Source: an uncultured Candidatus Altimarinota bacterium (GTDB lineage Bacteria > Patescibacteriota > Gracilibacteria > BD1-5 > UBA2023). From it: a stretch of DNA of 53,006 nt. A program made the position numbers and the translations under genes. The stretch covers positions 1 through 53,006 of the forward strand of contig CAKZJF010000072.1 of the NCBI GenBank assembly GCA_936941205.1. Reading direction: 5' to 3'. Below, piece after piece: positions 28,609 through 39,447 of the stretch. Within the stretch, counting starts at the first letter, position 1. Every line of letters starts with the position of its first letter. Below the pieces are notes generated by a model. It had not been told where the DNA came from. It worked only from the letters and a program-made list of their open reading frames with translations, and did not search any database.

Positions 28609-29496
28609 CTAGAAAAAGATGAATCCCATTAATATGCCAGTCATTATCCCAATAATAATCCATTCTTTTAGAGGATATTGTCTTTTAAGAATTATTGCCA
28701 TACAGGCAATGGTAGTAATGTTTTGTGACATCAGAAGAATATTGACTATATTTGCTGGGAGGAATTTATAAGCAAAAAACCAAGTCATTCCAGCAAGTGC
28801 TAGTAAGATTCAGAGAAATATTTTCATTCATGTTATATTTTCTCTGAGTGTTTTTGTTGAGATTTTTGATGTGTTTTTATAGAAAAATATTATAAGCGCA
28901 ATGAAAGTAATAATTCCCTCCAATGCAACAAGTGTGGTAAGTGGAGAAAGAATAGATTGTTTGATTATATAAGTAGATGTTCATGAATATATCATCCATG
29001 ATATACCAGTTGCTATAGGGAAGAATAGCTTCTTAGTTGATATCTTTTTTTCTGACCGAGTATCCCAGACAAGATATCCAATCCCAATAATAAAAATGCT
29101 TCCTAGTATGATTTTTGTAATAGAGAGCATCTCATTACCTCCATAGAAAAAAATATTCCAAAAAAACAATATAATAATATAACTATTTCCTATAAGCATC
29201 GTGAGGGTTGGTCATGCATTTTGAATGCCTGAAAATAGAGAATATATTCCAGTATAACCAGCAATTCATCCGATAAGAAGCACTCAAATCTCTTGAAAAT
29301 GAAAATCTCCTATATGCCCTATTCAAAAAAGAGTAAGAAGCCCTATTCATATGAGGAGATTTACAGAATATTGGATGGCTATGAGTTGATATTTTCATCC
29401 TGTTTCATTTTCTCGAGAAGAGAGCGCATTAAATAACCCATATCATAGGGATGAAATCAGAACAAGAAATACTCCTATAAATTCATTAGATAACAT
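28609..29496 (-). CDS. EamA/DMT-family transporter
   Basis: 295 residues with about ten hydrophobic helices in two halves, each opening with an EamA-like segment (FLVLISSLGYGLFNALSS; ILLALAGMTWFFAYKFLPAN). The family exports or imports metabolites such as amino acids or nucleotide sugars; the substrate is unknown. Glycines in the membrane helices are mostly UGA. Its start lies 11 nt inside the end of grpE, so the two are translationally coupled. Confidence 0.85.
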
Positions 29497-30016
29497 TTGC
29501 TTCTCAGTTTCCCGTTACCACTTTTGCATGACGAAGCACTTTATCATTGAGCATATATCCTTTTTCGAATTCAAAGACAATTTTTCCTGCCTCACCAGTT
29601 GTCTGACTCATGACCTCATGTTTATCAGCATTAACTTCTTCCCCTATAGAATCAAATGTTTTTACATTCATATCTGCAAGAGTTTTTTCAATTCCTCAGA
29701 TAGTAGAACGAACCCCATTTACCCAAGCATCGGATTCATCTCACTGTTTTGTTGCAATAGCACGTTCAAGATTATCAATGTGGGGAAGGAATTTTTTTAC
29801 AACTCCAGAGGTAATAAACCACATCATTTCTTCACGATCACGCTCCATACGTCTCAGGAGATTTTGATAATCTGCTTGTGCACGAGAAAGTGCATCACGA
29901 AGCCTTATCAGTTCTTCACTTTCTGAAACTGGTTGTGTTTGTTGAGTGGAATCTTCTTCTGATTCTTGAATGGTTTGATTATTTTCTTCTTCTGGAAGAT
30001 TTATTTCATCTGACAT
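29486..30016 (-). CDS. grpE: Nucleotide exchange factor GrpE
   Basis: 176 residues. GrpE releases ADP from DnaK. Acidic N-terminus (DEINLPEEENNQ), then a long coiled coil (LIRLRDALSRAQADYQNLLRR), the four-helix part (VVKKFLPHIDNLERA) and a C-terminal beta domain with ADKHEVMSQ and GYMLNDKVLRHAKVVTGN. dnaK is not in the window; dnaJ is 9 kb away. No CIRCE element is visible; two hairpins lie upstream. Confidence 0.96.
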
Positions 30017-30066
30017 AAGTATAGTATTTAATAAACTAAAATGCGTTGCATATTGTCTCGAAAAGC

Positions 30067-30089
30067 ATGAGAAAATCAAGTTTTCTCAT
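30067..30089. other. Hairpin in grpE upstream region
   Basis: ATGAGAAAA-TCAAG-TTTTCTCAT, a perfect 9-bp stem located about 50 bp upstream of grpE and next to the strong terminator. It may be a regulatory site or an RNA structure. Confidence 0.4.
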
Positions 30090-30095
30090 CGAAAG

Positions 30096-30123
30096 AAAAA
30101 CCCCGGATTATTCCGGGGTTTTT
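30096..30123. terminator. Strong GC-rich terminator
   Basis: AAAAACCCCGGA...TCCGGGGTTTTT, 12-bp stem, T run on both strands. Mainly terminates the minus-strand coiled-coil gene just upstream. Confidence 0.9.
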
Positions 30124-30134
30124 CAGAATCCTTT

Positions 30135-30662
30135 TTATTTTTTGGATGATGTATCTTTCCGTTGTATTATATCAAGTATTTCTTGATAACTTGAATCGAG
30201 TTGTGCTTTTAAAGATTCAACCCAATGAATGAAGTCATCTTTTGTATCAGTCATTTCATCATTTAATGTATTTCCATGATCTTTTACTTCTTTAAGAAGT
30301 TCTGTTTTTTTATCATATAGATATTTCAGTGCATCTTCTATTTTTTCAACTCCATTTTCTTCGGATGATTTTAAAGTTTCTAAGAGGTTATCTGCCTCTT
30401 TCTTAAAACTCTCCAGAGTAAATGAGGCTTTTTCTTTCAGTGATTCAATGTCTTTGCATTCTTCGATAGTAGATTGCATTTTATTTTTTATTTCAGAAAA
30501 AGCATGCTTATGAATGTCAACAATATCCTCAATGATGGTCGGTTTTTTTTCTTCCGTATCAATATTTAATTTTTCCTGTCTTGCTTCTTTTTTATACTTG
30601 AGAGCAATTGCAAGTCCTGCTGCATATCATGCAAGGAGAGTGATAATTCATTTTTTACTCAT
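30135..30662 (-). CDS. YtxH-like membrane-anchored coiled-coil protein
   Basis: 175 residues. One N-terminal TM helix (GIITLLAGYAAGLAIAL, with two UGA glycines) followed by KYKKEA, the layout of YtxH-domain proteins, then about 130 residues of charged helix (LKEKASFTLESFKKEADNLL and similar). Function unknown; in other bacteria YtxH proteins are stress-linked. Separated from grpE by a strong terminator, so it is a separate unit. Confidence 0.75.
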
Positions 30663-30723
30663 AGAAAATTGTGAAAGAATACGGCTGCATTGTACCACAA
30701 AAAAAAGATTTTTCAATTATTAT

Positions 30724-30752
30724 TTGAATGCAGTTAAAAAACGTGATAGAAT
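30724..30752 (+). promoter_or_regulatory. Promoter of the EEP-fold gene
   Basis: TTGAAT (30724-30729) and TAGAAT (30747-30752), 17-bp spacing, about 25 nt leader. Confidence 0.55.
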
Positions 30753-30784
30753 GGTTATTATAACGTATACGATTTCTAATAAAC

Positions 30785-31507
30785 ATGCATACAAAAATAA
30801 AGAATTTTGGAACTCCAGATAATAATGAGGTAGATGGTACTTTCAATGTTCTTATTTGGAATGTTCATAAATGCTTGTCCAATGTACTTGAGCAAGATTT
30901 AAAATATATGCTTCGATATTGTGATATAGTCCTTATGCAGGAAGCAGTTATTTCTGAATATTGGGAAAAAGCACTCGCATATTTTGATCGTTTTGAATGG
31001 AGTTTTTTCAAAAGTTTTAATCTTCGAAAAAATAGTGAGACATGAGTTCTTACCGGAAGTCGCTTCGATCGGATTGCACAATCGATTCTTCCAACAAAAC
31101 ATAAAGAACCTATTCTTCGGACACCAAAAGCCTCAGGAATTTCACTTTTCCCAATTAAGAATTCAATGGAGAAACTCATGGTAATAAATACACATGCTAT
31201 GAATTTCAATTTTTGAACCCCATTTATGGAACAAATTTCTGAAATTGCAGAATCCATTCAATGACATATTGGACCGATGATTTGGGCGGGAGATTTCAAT
31301 ACATGGAGTAAGTGACGTATGGAATTTCTTATGCAAATTGCAGAATCTCTCTGACTTGAAAAAATTGATTTTTCATACGATCCACGCTTTTTAAAGCTTG
31401 ATCATATTCTCTATAGAGGTTTGGCCCCGATAACATGTGAAATATTTGATACAGTGAAAAGTTCTGATCATTATCCGATATCTGCACAGTTTGAATTAAT
31501 AAAATAA
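30785..31507 (+). CDS. Endonuclease/exonuclease/phosphatase-fold protein
   Basis: 240 residues. EEP catalytic motifs appear in order: FNVLIWNVHK, IVLMQEA (metal-binding Glu), VINTHAMNF, MIWAGDFNTW (Asp, Asn), LDHILYRG and SSDHYPISAQF (catalytic Asp-His). The fold cleaves phosphodiesters in DNA, RNA or phospholipids; it is not close enough to ExoIII to name a substrate. No signal peptide. Its 3-prime end overlaps the convergent pepP by 12 nt. Confidence 0.9.
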
Positions 31508-32680
31508 ACTTTCGATTGGAATACAATTTGAAAGATTCTCTATTCCGTTGTGAGTGATACGTATATCATCTTCGATACGTATTCCTATTCACTCTTCAGG
31601 AATATATATTCATGGTTCACAGGTGAGTATCATATTTTCCAGAAGGGCTGATTTTCTATCTCCAACATCATGTGTATCGAGACCAAGATAGTGTCCAATC
31701 GAATGAGGAAAGTATGGATTTGTCAGAGGGGTATATTCTGTCATTTTGAGTCATAACTCTATACAGATAGTATATGCCATATCTTTTACTTCCTTATTCC
31801 AATCTGCAATTTTTATTCATGGATGGAGAATATTCTCGGCATATTCCTTTATTTTTTGTACACTTTCAAATACTTGCATGTAACGTTTATTTGATTTTCC
31901 AATCAGAAATGATCGAGAAATATCTGCAGCATATCCATTTATTTCTGCCCCAAAATCAATCAATAACCAGTCATTACAAGAAATCTTTCGTGAATGTTTT
32001 GTATAATGTAGGGTACAGCTATTTTTATTGCTTGCAACAATACTTGGGAATGCTTCTGTTGAATGATTTCTTCGAAATATATATGCAATCATAGCCTCTA
32101 TCTCATATTCGAACATTCCTGGCCGAAGAGTATTCTTAAGAAATTCGTAAGCATTGTGAGTTATTTGTATTGCAGCTTTTATAGTTTCAATTTCATCAAG
32201 CGTCTTTATTTGCCGGAGAAGATGAATGTTTTCTCATATACCGAGTTGTTCTTGTTTTTCGAAAAGAATATTTGGAACAAAAGGCATATCTTTTCTATAG
32301 AGTATGGTATCTTTTTGCATCAACTCCTGTATGATTTCTTGAAATTTTTCTTGAGGATAGATATCTTGAATTCAAGATATCTGAGTAATAGTATATGGGT
32401 CCATTCGATTCGTTCCCCATAGAAGTTCTTTCTCATTCATGGGTTCTGAAAATATAAGACACAATGTATCATTCTTTTCTCATCATTTATAGAGAACGAA
32501 TATACAATATGGCGATGAAATTCCAGTGAGATATAAAAAATCAGAATCTTGTCTATAAGAATAGTGTATATCTCCATTTCGGATATATTCTTGTCCAGAG
32601 TAGAGAATACAAATCGAGTTTTTTCTCATGGTTTCTATCAGTTTATTTCTTCTGATAGTATATATATTGACATTTAACAT
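31496..32680 (-). CDS. pepP: Xaa-Pro aminopeptidase (M24B)
   Basis: 394 residues. Removes N-terminal residues preceding proline. Creatinase N-terminal domain (GDIHYSYRQDSDFLYLTG), then the pita-bread domain with dinuclear metal ligands: LLIDFGAEINGYAADISRSF (two Asp), PHSIGHYLGLDTHD (His), TCEPGIYIPEEGIGIRIEDD (two Glu). All key ligands are present. Monocistronic; its end overlaps the convergent EEP gene. Confidence 0.95.
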
Positions 32681-32719
32681 TATGAATGTATATTATGTTT
32701 AATATTAGTAATTTACTTT

Positions 32720-33517
32720 ATGCAGTGTCGTTTTTGAATGAAGGGAATTATGAGAAGTATTTCAGATAATGATTTACGTTCAAGTATCCGATGTATTTCA
32801 CATTATACAATACATTCACTCTCATCATATTATCGATTTGTTCGTCAAGCGCAACATCCATGAAGCTATACACGACTTTCTTCTAAATTGGAATTACTTG
32901 CATCTGAATTATGCATATTCTTTTCGGGTGAAAAAATTGACCCAATTATTTTTATTGCTTACTGGTATTATATAGAGGGGAAAAGTATTCGTGATATATC
33001 TTTTTGATTACAGAGAGATTTCCAGATTTTTTTTCCAAAGAATTCTTTATCTCATATGTTGGTAAACATATTTGAGTGGGAGCTTCGATCAAATAATTCC
33101 CATGAAACCGCTCTCTCACTTCAGAAACATGCAAAGAACGGTTCTTGAAAGTTTTCTATTGAAAAATTTAACTCCGAGCGAACTACTCAAAAAACAAAAG
33201 AAGTTCAAAAGATGGTAAACCAATGTATTCATCAGTTGCCATTATGTGATCTTGATGAGGTGGCAGTTCATTATGAATGAGCAAAGAACCTGAGTGAAAA
33301 GATTGATACTATTCTTTGTATGCGACACGGAAAAGATACATTCTCGTATATGCAATTTTTACAAGCCTCAGGGATGAGTATGACAATGATTGCAACATTT
33401 CTTTCTGAAATTATATATCACTTCTTTGAAGAGGTTTGAAAAGATTCAATCCATATTCCAAAAATTACAGGTTCAGAGGTAAATAAGCTATTACAAAAAA
33501 ATAAAGAAGAACGTTAG
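32720..33517 (+). CDS. Protein of unknown function with HTH-like segment
   Basis: 265 residues. MQCRFGMKGI start, then RFVRQAQHPGSYTRLSSKLELL and YIEGKSIRDISFGLQRDF, the latter resembling a helix-turn-helix of the type seen in transposase or resolvase N-termini, but no catalytic domain follows. The second half is mixed helix. Possibly a DNA-binding protein; no family recognised. Its TAG overlaps the TAA of the convergent methyltransferase gene (shared TTAG). Confidence 0.7.
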
Positions 33518-34944
33518 TTCTTCTTTATTTTTTCGAGCCGTACTACTGTTTCAATATGATGTGTATGAGGAAACATATCAACAGGAGTAACATCGGTAAT
33601 CATATATGTATTTTCTTCAAGGAGAATCATAAGATCGCGCACAAGGGTTGCAGGATTACAACTTACATACATGATAATATCCGACCCAAAAGCAAGTAGG
33701 TCCTTAGTAGCTTTTGGATGCATTCCATCTCGCGGAGGATCAACAATGAGTGTTACGGGCTCATTTACTTTTTGTTCTATAAATCCAGGAAGCCACTCTT
33801 CCGTCTTCATATTTATGAACTCTACATTATGAATGTTATTCAGGAGTGCATTCCGTTTTCCATCTTCACTTGCTTCTTTTACCAACTCTACCGAGTATAC
33901 TTTTTTGAAGTGTTGAGAGAGTAGTATTCATATCGTACCAGTTCATCCATAGAGATCAAGTAGAATTCAGGATGGGGTTGAACTCTCTTTTTTATCAAGA
34001 AGATTTATAGTAGTAGTATAGAGCTTTTCAGCTCAGAGTGAGTTCGTCTGAAAAAAGCTTTTCGGATGAATTTCAAATCGATTTCAGAGAAGTTCTTCAG
34101 TAATAGTTGATTTTCCATGAAGAAGAATTGCTTCCCCGGTAACAATATCAGCTCGTCCAGTATTATAGAGAATATATACACTTACGATATCATTATATTT
34201 TTGTGTAAGGGTATTTATGAAAATACGAAGATCTCATTCTTCTTTTCGTGACCAATGAGGATAATTCGTATTTGCACTGAATATTACCATAGTTTCTCCT
34301 GTTTTCTTGCTTTGTCGAATGACAAGGTGTCTCCAAAATCCTTCCCCTGTCTTCGGGTCATAGGTTGGAAGTCATGATAGGCGCGAGTATTCATCAACAC
34401 TTCGAAATATTTCATTCACTCTGTCATCTGCAAGAATGCAGTGAGTGCAATTTATAATTCTATCAAATTGTCCTGGTGCATGAAAGCCAAAGCGAAATTC
34501 ATCGTGTACTCATTCTTTTGCGCTAATATATTTCCCCCAAGAAAATTCTACTTTATTTCTATATCATTCAGTTTCAGGAGATTCTACAATAGAGTGGAAT
34601 TGTGTACTCTCTGTTTTATCTTTGAGTATATGGAATGCTTCTTTTATTTGATTTTCTTTTATCTCGGTCTGCACTTTATAGGGAATAGCTAACCACTTAC
34701 AACCTCCATAAATTTGCCAATGTGTAGGTAATTCTCGTTCATACGGTGAACGAGTTGTTACTGCCATTATTTGTGCTTCAAATCTATTCTTATGAACCTT
34801 GAGTATTCTAAGGGTAACTTTACTTCTTGGAATCGCTCAGCCGGTAATGATAATTTTACGTCCATCTTCTGCTGTTGCGAGTCATTGTCAACCAAATATG
34901 AGTTTTTCAATCTCTACATTCTCGATGATGTCATTTTTTTTCAT
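33514..34944 (-). CDS. 23S rRNA or tRNA (uracil-C5)-methyltransferase, RlmD/RumA type
   Basis: 476 residues. N-terminal TRAM-like domain (IIENVEIEKLIFGGQGLA), central domain, and a SAM-dependent methyltransferase with LLDLYGGTGTIGILLSQH (SAM site), VDPPRDGMHPKA, the nucleophile in YVSCNPATLVRDL and the final DMFPHTHHIETVVRL. RumA-type proteins carry a 4Fe-4S cluster bound by four Cys starting with CGGC; here that segment reads YGGC, so the first Cys is missing and the cluster may be absent or altered. Whether it modifies 23S rRNA or tRNA cannot be decided. Confidence 0.9.
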
Positions 34945-34987
34945 GGGAGTATTTCAAAAATAGTGGGTAGAATATACATGAAAAATA

Positions 34988-35019
34988 AAAAAACGGAAAC
35001 CTATTTTTGTTCCGTTTGT
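34988..35019 (-). terminator. Terminator overlapping a coding end
   Basis: AAACGGAA...TTCCGTTT stem followed by a T run on the minus strand. It includes the last codons and the stop of the 35001-35555 gene. Confidence 0.65.
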
Positions 35020-35555
35020 AAATTATGATAATATTTCTCTCCAAGTCTTCGCAATCATTCAGCTAATTCATCATATCGAGAGAATGCTTTTGAATTATGG
35101 GCCCCATTTTCAACTCCTGTTGGAAACTGTTCAAGATGAACAGGTATTCATTTTTGGAAAAATGTTTGTTCTAGAATTTTAAGAAAAAATGGGACACCTT
35201 GAAATGTCGAATGGAATCTATATGCAATATGTTTATCTCGGGATCACTGCAATTGTTTTATGATAATTTTTTCATTTTCCACTTCCCAAGAAAGCGCACA
35301 GGTTGGTCTATATTTTTCCTCTTTTTCACGCTTATAGCGTACTACAAGAGCGTATCTTCCATCAATGAGAAGGGAATTTCAAAAACTTCCATCTGAGAAT
35401 TCTCATTCTGCATGTTGAATTCATCCGAGAATTTCCACCATCAGTCGAGTGCTGTCTAATATTTTGCAACAAGGATTATGTGGATTTGTTAAAAAATTCC
35501 GGAATTCCGGAATTTTTATTTCATGTATTGTTTCATTCAGAAGAGAATTTTTCAT
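35001..35555 (-). CDS. Protein of unknown function
   Basis: 184 residues from ATG 35555, 7 nt after the stop of the upstream membrane gene; a GTG start at 35606 is also possible. No signal or TM helix. Central beta-rich part (ALVVRYKREKEEKYRPTC, LSWEVENEKIIIKQLQG) and C-terminal helices (AFSRYDELAEGLRRLGEKYY). Two adjacent Cys (NPCCKIL) are notable. No family recognised. Confidence 0.75.
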
Positions 35556-35562
35556 AAAGTTA

Positions 35563-36093
35563 TTATAGACGAGTTCAACTATTTGTAAGAAGATAGGTTT
35601 TTCCACTTGCAGTAAAATCGGTTTCGATAATATTTATTGGTTCCCCTGATTTCTCTTTGAGAATAGGGAATCGGATAAGTTCTGTATGGGTTTTTATATT
35701 CATTGGATTCTTAAAGGTAATCTTTACCTCGGTCATTCCTAGATTTTTATTTTCTTCAGTTATCACTGCTCATTGTATGAGGAGTTCACCAGTTCCTAAG
35801 TGCACAGTATCTGGATTGTGAACTATAATTGCACGGAGGGTACTTACTGATAACATCGGATTATTTGCATGAAAATTCAGTGTATTTTCTTTTTTTGTTA
35901 GAGTAACATCAATGGTACTAATATTCATTGAGGCACTTTCCAACTGGTAAACAGAAGCAAGAATTCCAGGTCCTGTTGTTTGCATTGGCTGGAGAAAAAC
36001 ATTGATAGAAAAGGCAAATATTCCAGCAATTAATCCACTCACAATATAGTCTTTACGAACTTTTTGTTTATATTCACGAAAGAGGTCTTTCAT
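35563..36093 (-). CDS. Membrane-anchored protein of unknown function
   Basis: 176 residues: short cytosolic basic N-terminus (MKDLFREYKQKVRKDY), one TM helix (IVSGLIAGIFAFSINVFL), then about 140 residues outside with a beta-sandwich look (STIDVTLTKKENTLNFHAN; TEVKITFKNPMNIKTHTELI), like small adhesion or pilin-like domains with an uncleaved anchor. First gene of a pair with the 35001 gene. Confidence 0.75.
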
Positions 36094-36164
36094 ATTTTAA
36101 AAAAAATATATAATACTGGTGACTTTCCTAGTGTACTATATATTCATATTTTTGTCAAAATATT

Positions 36165-36536
36165 ATGGCTCTTCGTATTTACATGTTTTTGCTTGCTTGA
36201 ATCTTTTTCACAAGCACTCTTTCTATGGGTTTGTTATTTTTTTATATGAATCCGGAATCAAATCTCCAAATTGCTTTTTCCCTCTTGGCGCTTGCAGTTT
36301 TTCTTTCATGAATGAGTAGCGGTGCCTTCTTCATTTTCTTTTTTAAGAAGATATATTACCGTTGAGAGGCTTATATTGATGCTATGCATCGAAGTGTTCG
36401 TCAATCATCACTCATCGTATTTGCTATTTTAGCATGTATAGGTTTGTATGCATATGATATCTTTCATTTTCGACTGGTTGCATTGATATGGGCAACAGTA
36501 ATATGTTTTGAAGTTATGCTTCAGACACTCGATTAA
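36165..36536 (+). CDS. Small integral membrane protein
   Basis: 123 residues with about four TM helices: YMFLLAGIFFTSTLSMGLLF, IAFSLLALAVFLSGMSSGAF, SLIVFAILACIGLYAY and LVALIWATVICFEVML. No recognised family or charged active-site residue in the membrane. Divergent from the 36093 gene; ends in the terminator hairpin at 36535. Confidence 0.75.
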
Positions 36537-36563
36537 AAAAACACTCCAAAGGAGTGTTTTTTT
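36535..36563. terminator. Shared terminator of convergent genes
   Basis: AAAACACTCC-AAA-GGAGTGTTTTTTT; overlaps the stop codons of both neighbouring genes (36536 and 36562). Confidence 0.85.
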
Positions 36564-37281
36564 AATTTACCCTTGCAGGACTTTCATTGATTTTTCATTT
36601 TAACATGGTTTCAAGATTTCATTTGTAGTTAATAAATTTTCAAGCTAACATTTCAAAGGTATCTTTTACTTTTCACATGAAAGCATTTTTATCATTTTGA
36701 AAACTTTTTTGAATATTTTTATTTGCGAGTGTCCATGCCATTGATCGATAGGTTGCCATTTTTCTTTGCAACATTGAATCACAGAGTGCTTTTCATTTTC
36801 CATAAATAAAATTTGGTACCGTATCGGTTGGAACACTTGAAAAATATTCTGAAAGCGATGTAGTTGCATAGTTCCCACAAATTTTATCTGCATTCTCCCA
36901 TAATTTACACACATCTCTTGGAGATGGATCAAAAATATCAGAAATAGTATTTGTCCAAATAGCAACATCTTTACTTCTTTCTTCTTTGAGTTTCTCAAGT
37001 ACCTTCTTCACTTCTTTATCCACATATTCCCACATGAGTGCACTTACGGCTGCTTGATATGCTCGGTCAATTTCCGTATTCCCACCACATGCAAATGTTC
37101 CATGGAGTGTTATAGTACTTGAGTAGGGTTTTTCTTCAATACATGTTTTTATTGCTGTTTGTGCCTTACTTATAGCACTTGAATCTATTGCAGTTGCACT
37201 ACATCCACTTGCATATCAAGTATGAATATATGATACAGAGAGAAGAAAAATGAGAATAGATGAGATATATATATGTTGCAT
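36562..37281 (-). CDS. Secreted Cys-containing protein of unknown function
   Basis: 239 residues. Signal peptide MQHIYISSILIFLLSVSYIH with a likely cleavage after GYASG or nearby. The mature part has about six Cys (GCSATAI, KTCIEE, FACGG, DVCKLW, KICGNY, ALCDS), suggesting disulfides, and a helical body (YVDKEVKKVLEKLKEERSKD). Last gene of the glycosyltransferase-Hsp20 operon, starting 4 nt after the preceding stop. No family recognised. Confidence 0.75.
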
Positions 37282-37285
37282 AATA

Positions 37286-37528
37286 TTACTTTCAAAAAAT
37301 GGTACGAAAGAATCCTTTTGATTTTTTTGTATTTTCTTCACTTTTCTCATCGAAGAGGGTGGTTTGGTCTATATTTGTTTCTTTTTGTAGAATGCCTTTC
37401 TTTTCGTGTGCTTTTTTTATTCCATAAATAGAAGCAATAACTCATCAAAGAATTACTCAAGTAACGATAGCATCCACGGTTTTAATGCTTTTATTTGTTA
37501 TAGTATTAGGACTTTTTTGATCTGACAT
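37286..37528 (-). CDS. Small single-TM protein
   Basis: 80 residues with one TM helix (TVDAIVTGVILGGVIASIYG, three UGA glycines) followed by KKAHEKKG and a charged cytosolic tail ending in GFFRTIFGK. Topology resembles the YtxH-type anchor at 30135. Lies between hsp20 and the secreted protein gene in one operon. Function unknown. Confidence 0.7.
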
Positions 37529-37546
37529 AAGGATATGATTGTAATT

Positions 37547-38071
37547 TTATTCATGAGATGTTCAGGTTGTTTCTGATTCTATTCATATTCTACCGATTTT
37601 TATAGATTTGCTTGGAAGTTTAATCTTCGGTATCTGAATAAATAAAGCATTATGTTCTGTAGATGCCTTTATTTTATTAAAGGCAAGATTTTCAGGAAGA
37701 ATAACGGATCGAGAAAATTTACCATAAAAACATTCTTCCACAAGAAGTCGTATTGTTTCTAGGTAGATAGGAGCATGATTTCTTTCTCCTGAAATAGTAA
37801 GAATATTTCGAGCAATCGCAATATCAATATAATTCATATCAACTCAAGCAATTGGAGCGATAATAACTATATCATTTTCAGTTTCCAATATATCGAGTGC
37901 TATTTGACCAATATCATCATTATGAGATGCTTCATCTGATATATTTACATGAATTTCATCTTCATCATGCATGTATTCATCAGTATGTTTTGCTTCATGA
38001 AAGTGACTCTCCTCTTTGTGAGATGAACTGTGTTTTTTTTTGTCTTCGCCAACACCAAAAAGTTGAAACAT
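37547..38071 (-). CDS. Small heat-shock protein, Hsp20/alpha-crystallin family
   Basis: 174 residues. The alpha-crystallin domain spans about residues 55-155: LDILETENDIVIIAPIAGVD, NILTISGERN, CFYGKFSRSVILPENL and ALFIQIPKI. The usual C-terminal IxI motif may be represented by SIKIGRIGI. The first 50 residues are unusual: rich in His, Glu, Asp and Ser (KKKHSSSHKEESHFHEAKH), potentially metal-binding. ATP-independent holdase that prevents aggregation. Second gene of the operon after the glycosyltransferase. Confidence 0.88.
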
Positions 38072-38105
38072 ACAAGAATAGTAAGAAGGTTAATTTCTGT
38101 CTATC

Positions 38106-39299
38106 CTATTGAACTTCTTGTGTTTTGCAAGTTTCTCAGAGAAGGTTACAAATACTTTTTATAATAGATATATTGTCTTTCTGAGATGCGATAAGTTGAT
38201 TATTTTTAGAATGTATATTGGTATGTATATAGGTATCACAGTTTACAATTGATTCAGTAATACCTCGTTCCTTATTGGCTGCACAAATGAAATGATAGGG
38301 GGTTTCTCCTACAATTTCTTGAAGTATATCAAGTGAAGAATGTACAATCGGTATTTTCGAGAGTTTTACACGATTTAAAAGAGGATTCCATCCGTAGTAA
38401 AGTGGAACAAAAAGAAATCCACTTGCTTCTTGATAAATGATATTCGTTTCCTCTTCTTTGAGAGATCAGAGTATCTTTATATATTTTTGTATCCCAAGTT
38501 GTGAGATATGATTTCGTATATCCTTGTAGTCTTCTTTTTCTCTTCAGAGAATAACTAATTCTAAAGGATGTTCATGCTGTTTTTGTTTTATGTACTCTCC
38601 ATAGGCAATAATCATTCTACTGAGATTCATATGTGCCCCCCATCATCCATCATATAAGAAATAACCATTGGTAAGATGATATTGTATTCGAACTTTGGTA
38701 ATTTGAGCATCCGTATAACTGAGATGGATATCTTGTTCATAGGGTGGTATAACCTGAACCTTTTCTTCCTGTATATTAAATATATCAATTATATCTCTTG
38801 AAAGTGCTATATATGGTACAATAATGGCATCTGCTTTTTTAATTGAATTTCGTAACTTCCTTCCTGTATGAAATCGATCAAGCATTCCTCTTTTTGATCG
38901 ATTGGGATAAAGGATAGGAGTGAGATTACTCAGAAAGAGCACTGACTTTTTTCTATAGAGTCGAGGAATTGGATTATCTATACTGAATAAGCAATCAATT
39001 TTGAGATCTAAATATTTTTTTGTAATAGAAAAAGTTTCATGAAAATATCATCGTTCTGATGAAATCAGTATTTTTATATTCTGTTTTTTTTCTGGATTAT
39101 AGATGGAATAGAGTGGTTCAGTCAGAAAAAAAACACAAGGAACATCCGTTATGCTCTCAAAAGCATTGAGAAACGCATGCATCCATGTAATTCGATTTGT
39201 ATCAGAGTCTGTAATTCGTGCATCGACTCAATAAATCATAAATATTGGAAGGATAAAAAATCTTTCTTCTATTGTATCATAAGTTTTTTGATTTCCCAT
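38106..39299 (-). CDS. Glycosyltransferase, GT4-like
   Basis: 397 residues, two Rossmann-like halves. Features: IMIY then VDARITDSDTNRI at the start, FHTGRKLRNSIKKADAIIVP and YIALSRDIIDIFNI of a GT-B acceptor domain, YFLYDGGWGAHMNLSRMI and LELVILGREKEDYK of the donor domain, then ASGFLFVPLYYGWNPLLNRV where GT4 enzymes have the E-x7-E motif; here the first Glu is not obvious. A surface glycan or glycolipid role is likely. First gene of a four-gene operon. Confidence 0.75.
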
Positions 39300-39447
39300 G
39301 AAATTTCTCTTGTCATTTAGCTTTATTCATCGGAGAATAAACTTCTTTGTTTGATTTTTTTATATTTTTTATACAATGAGAGAGAACCAAATTCCCAATT
39401 AGATTACAGGGGTATGGTTTTATTTTTTCAATTATTTTCAATACTGT

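Noticed and set aside
32720-33517. Transposase identity from the HTH-like segment
   Set aside because: No DDE or other catalytic motif, no terminal inverted repeats and no target duplication were seen.
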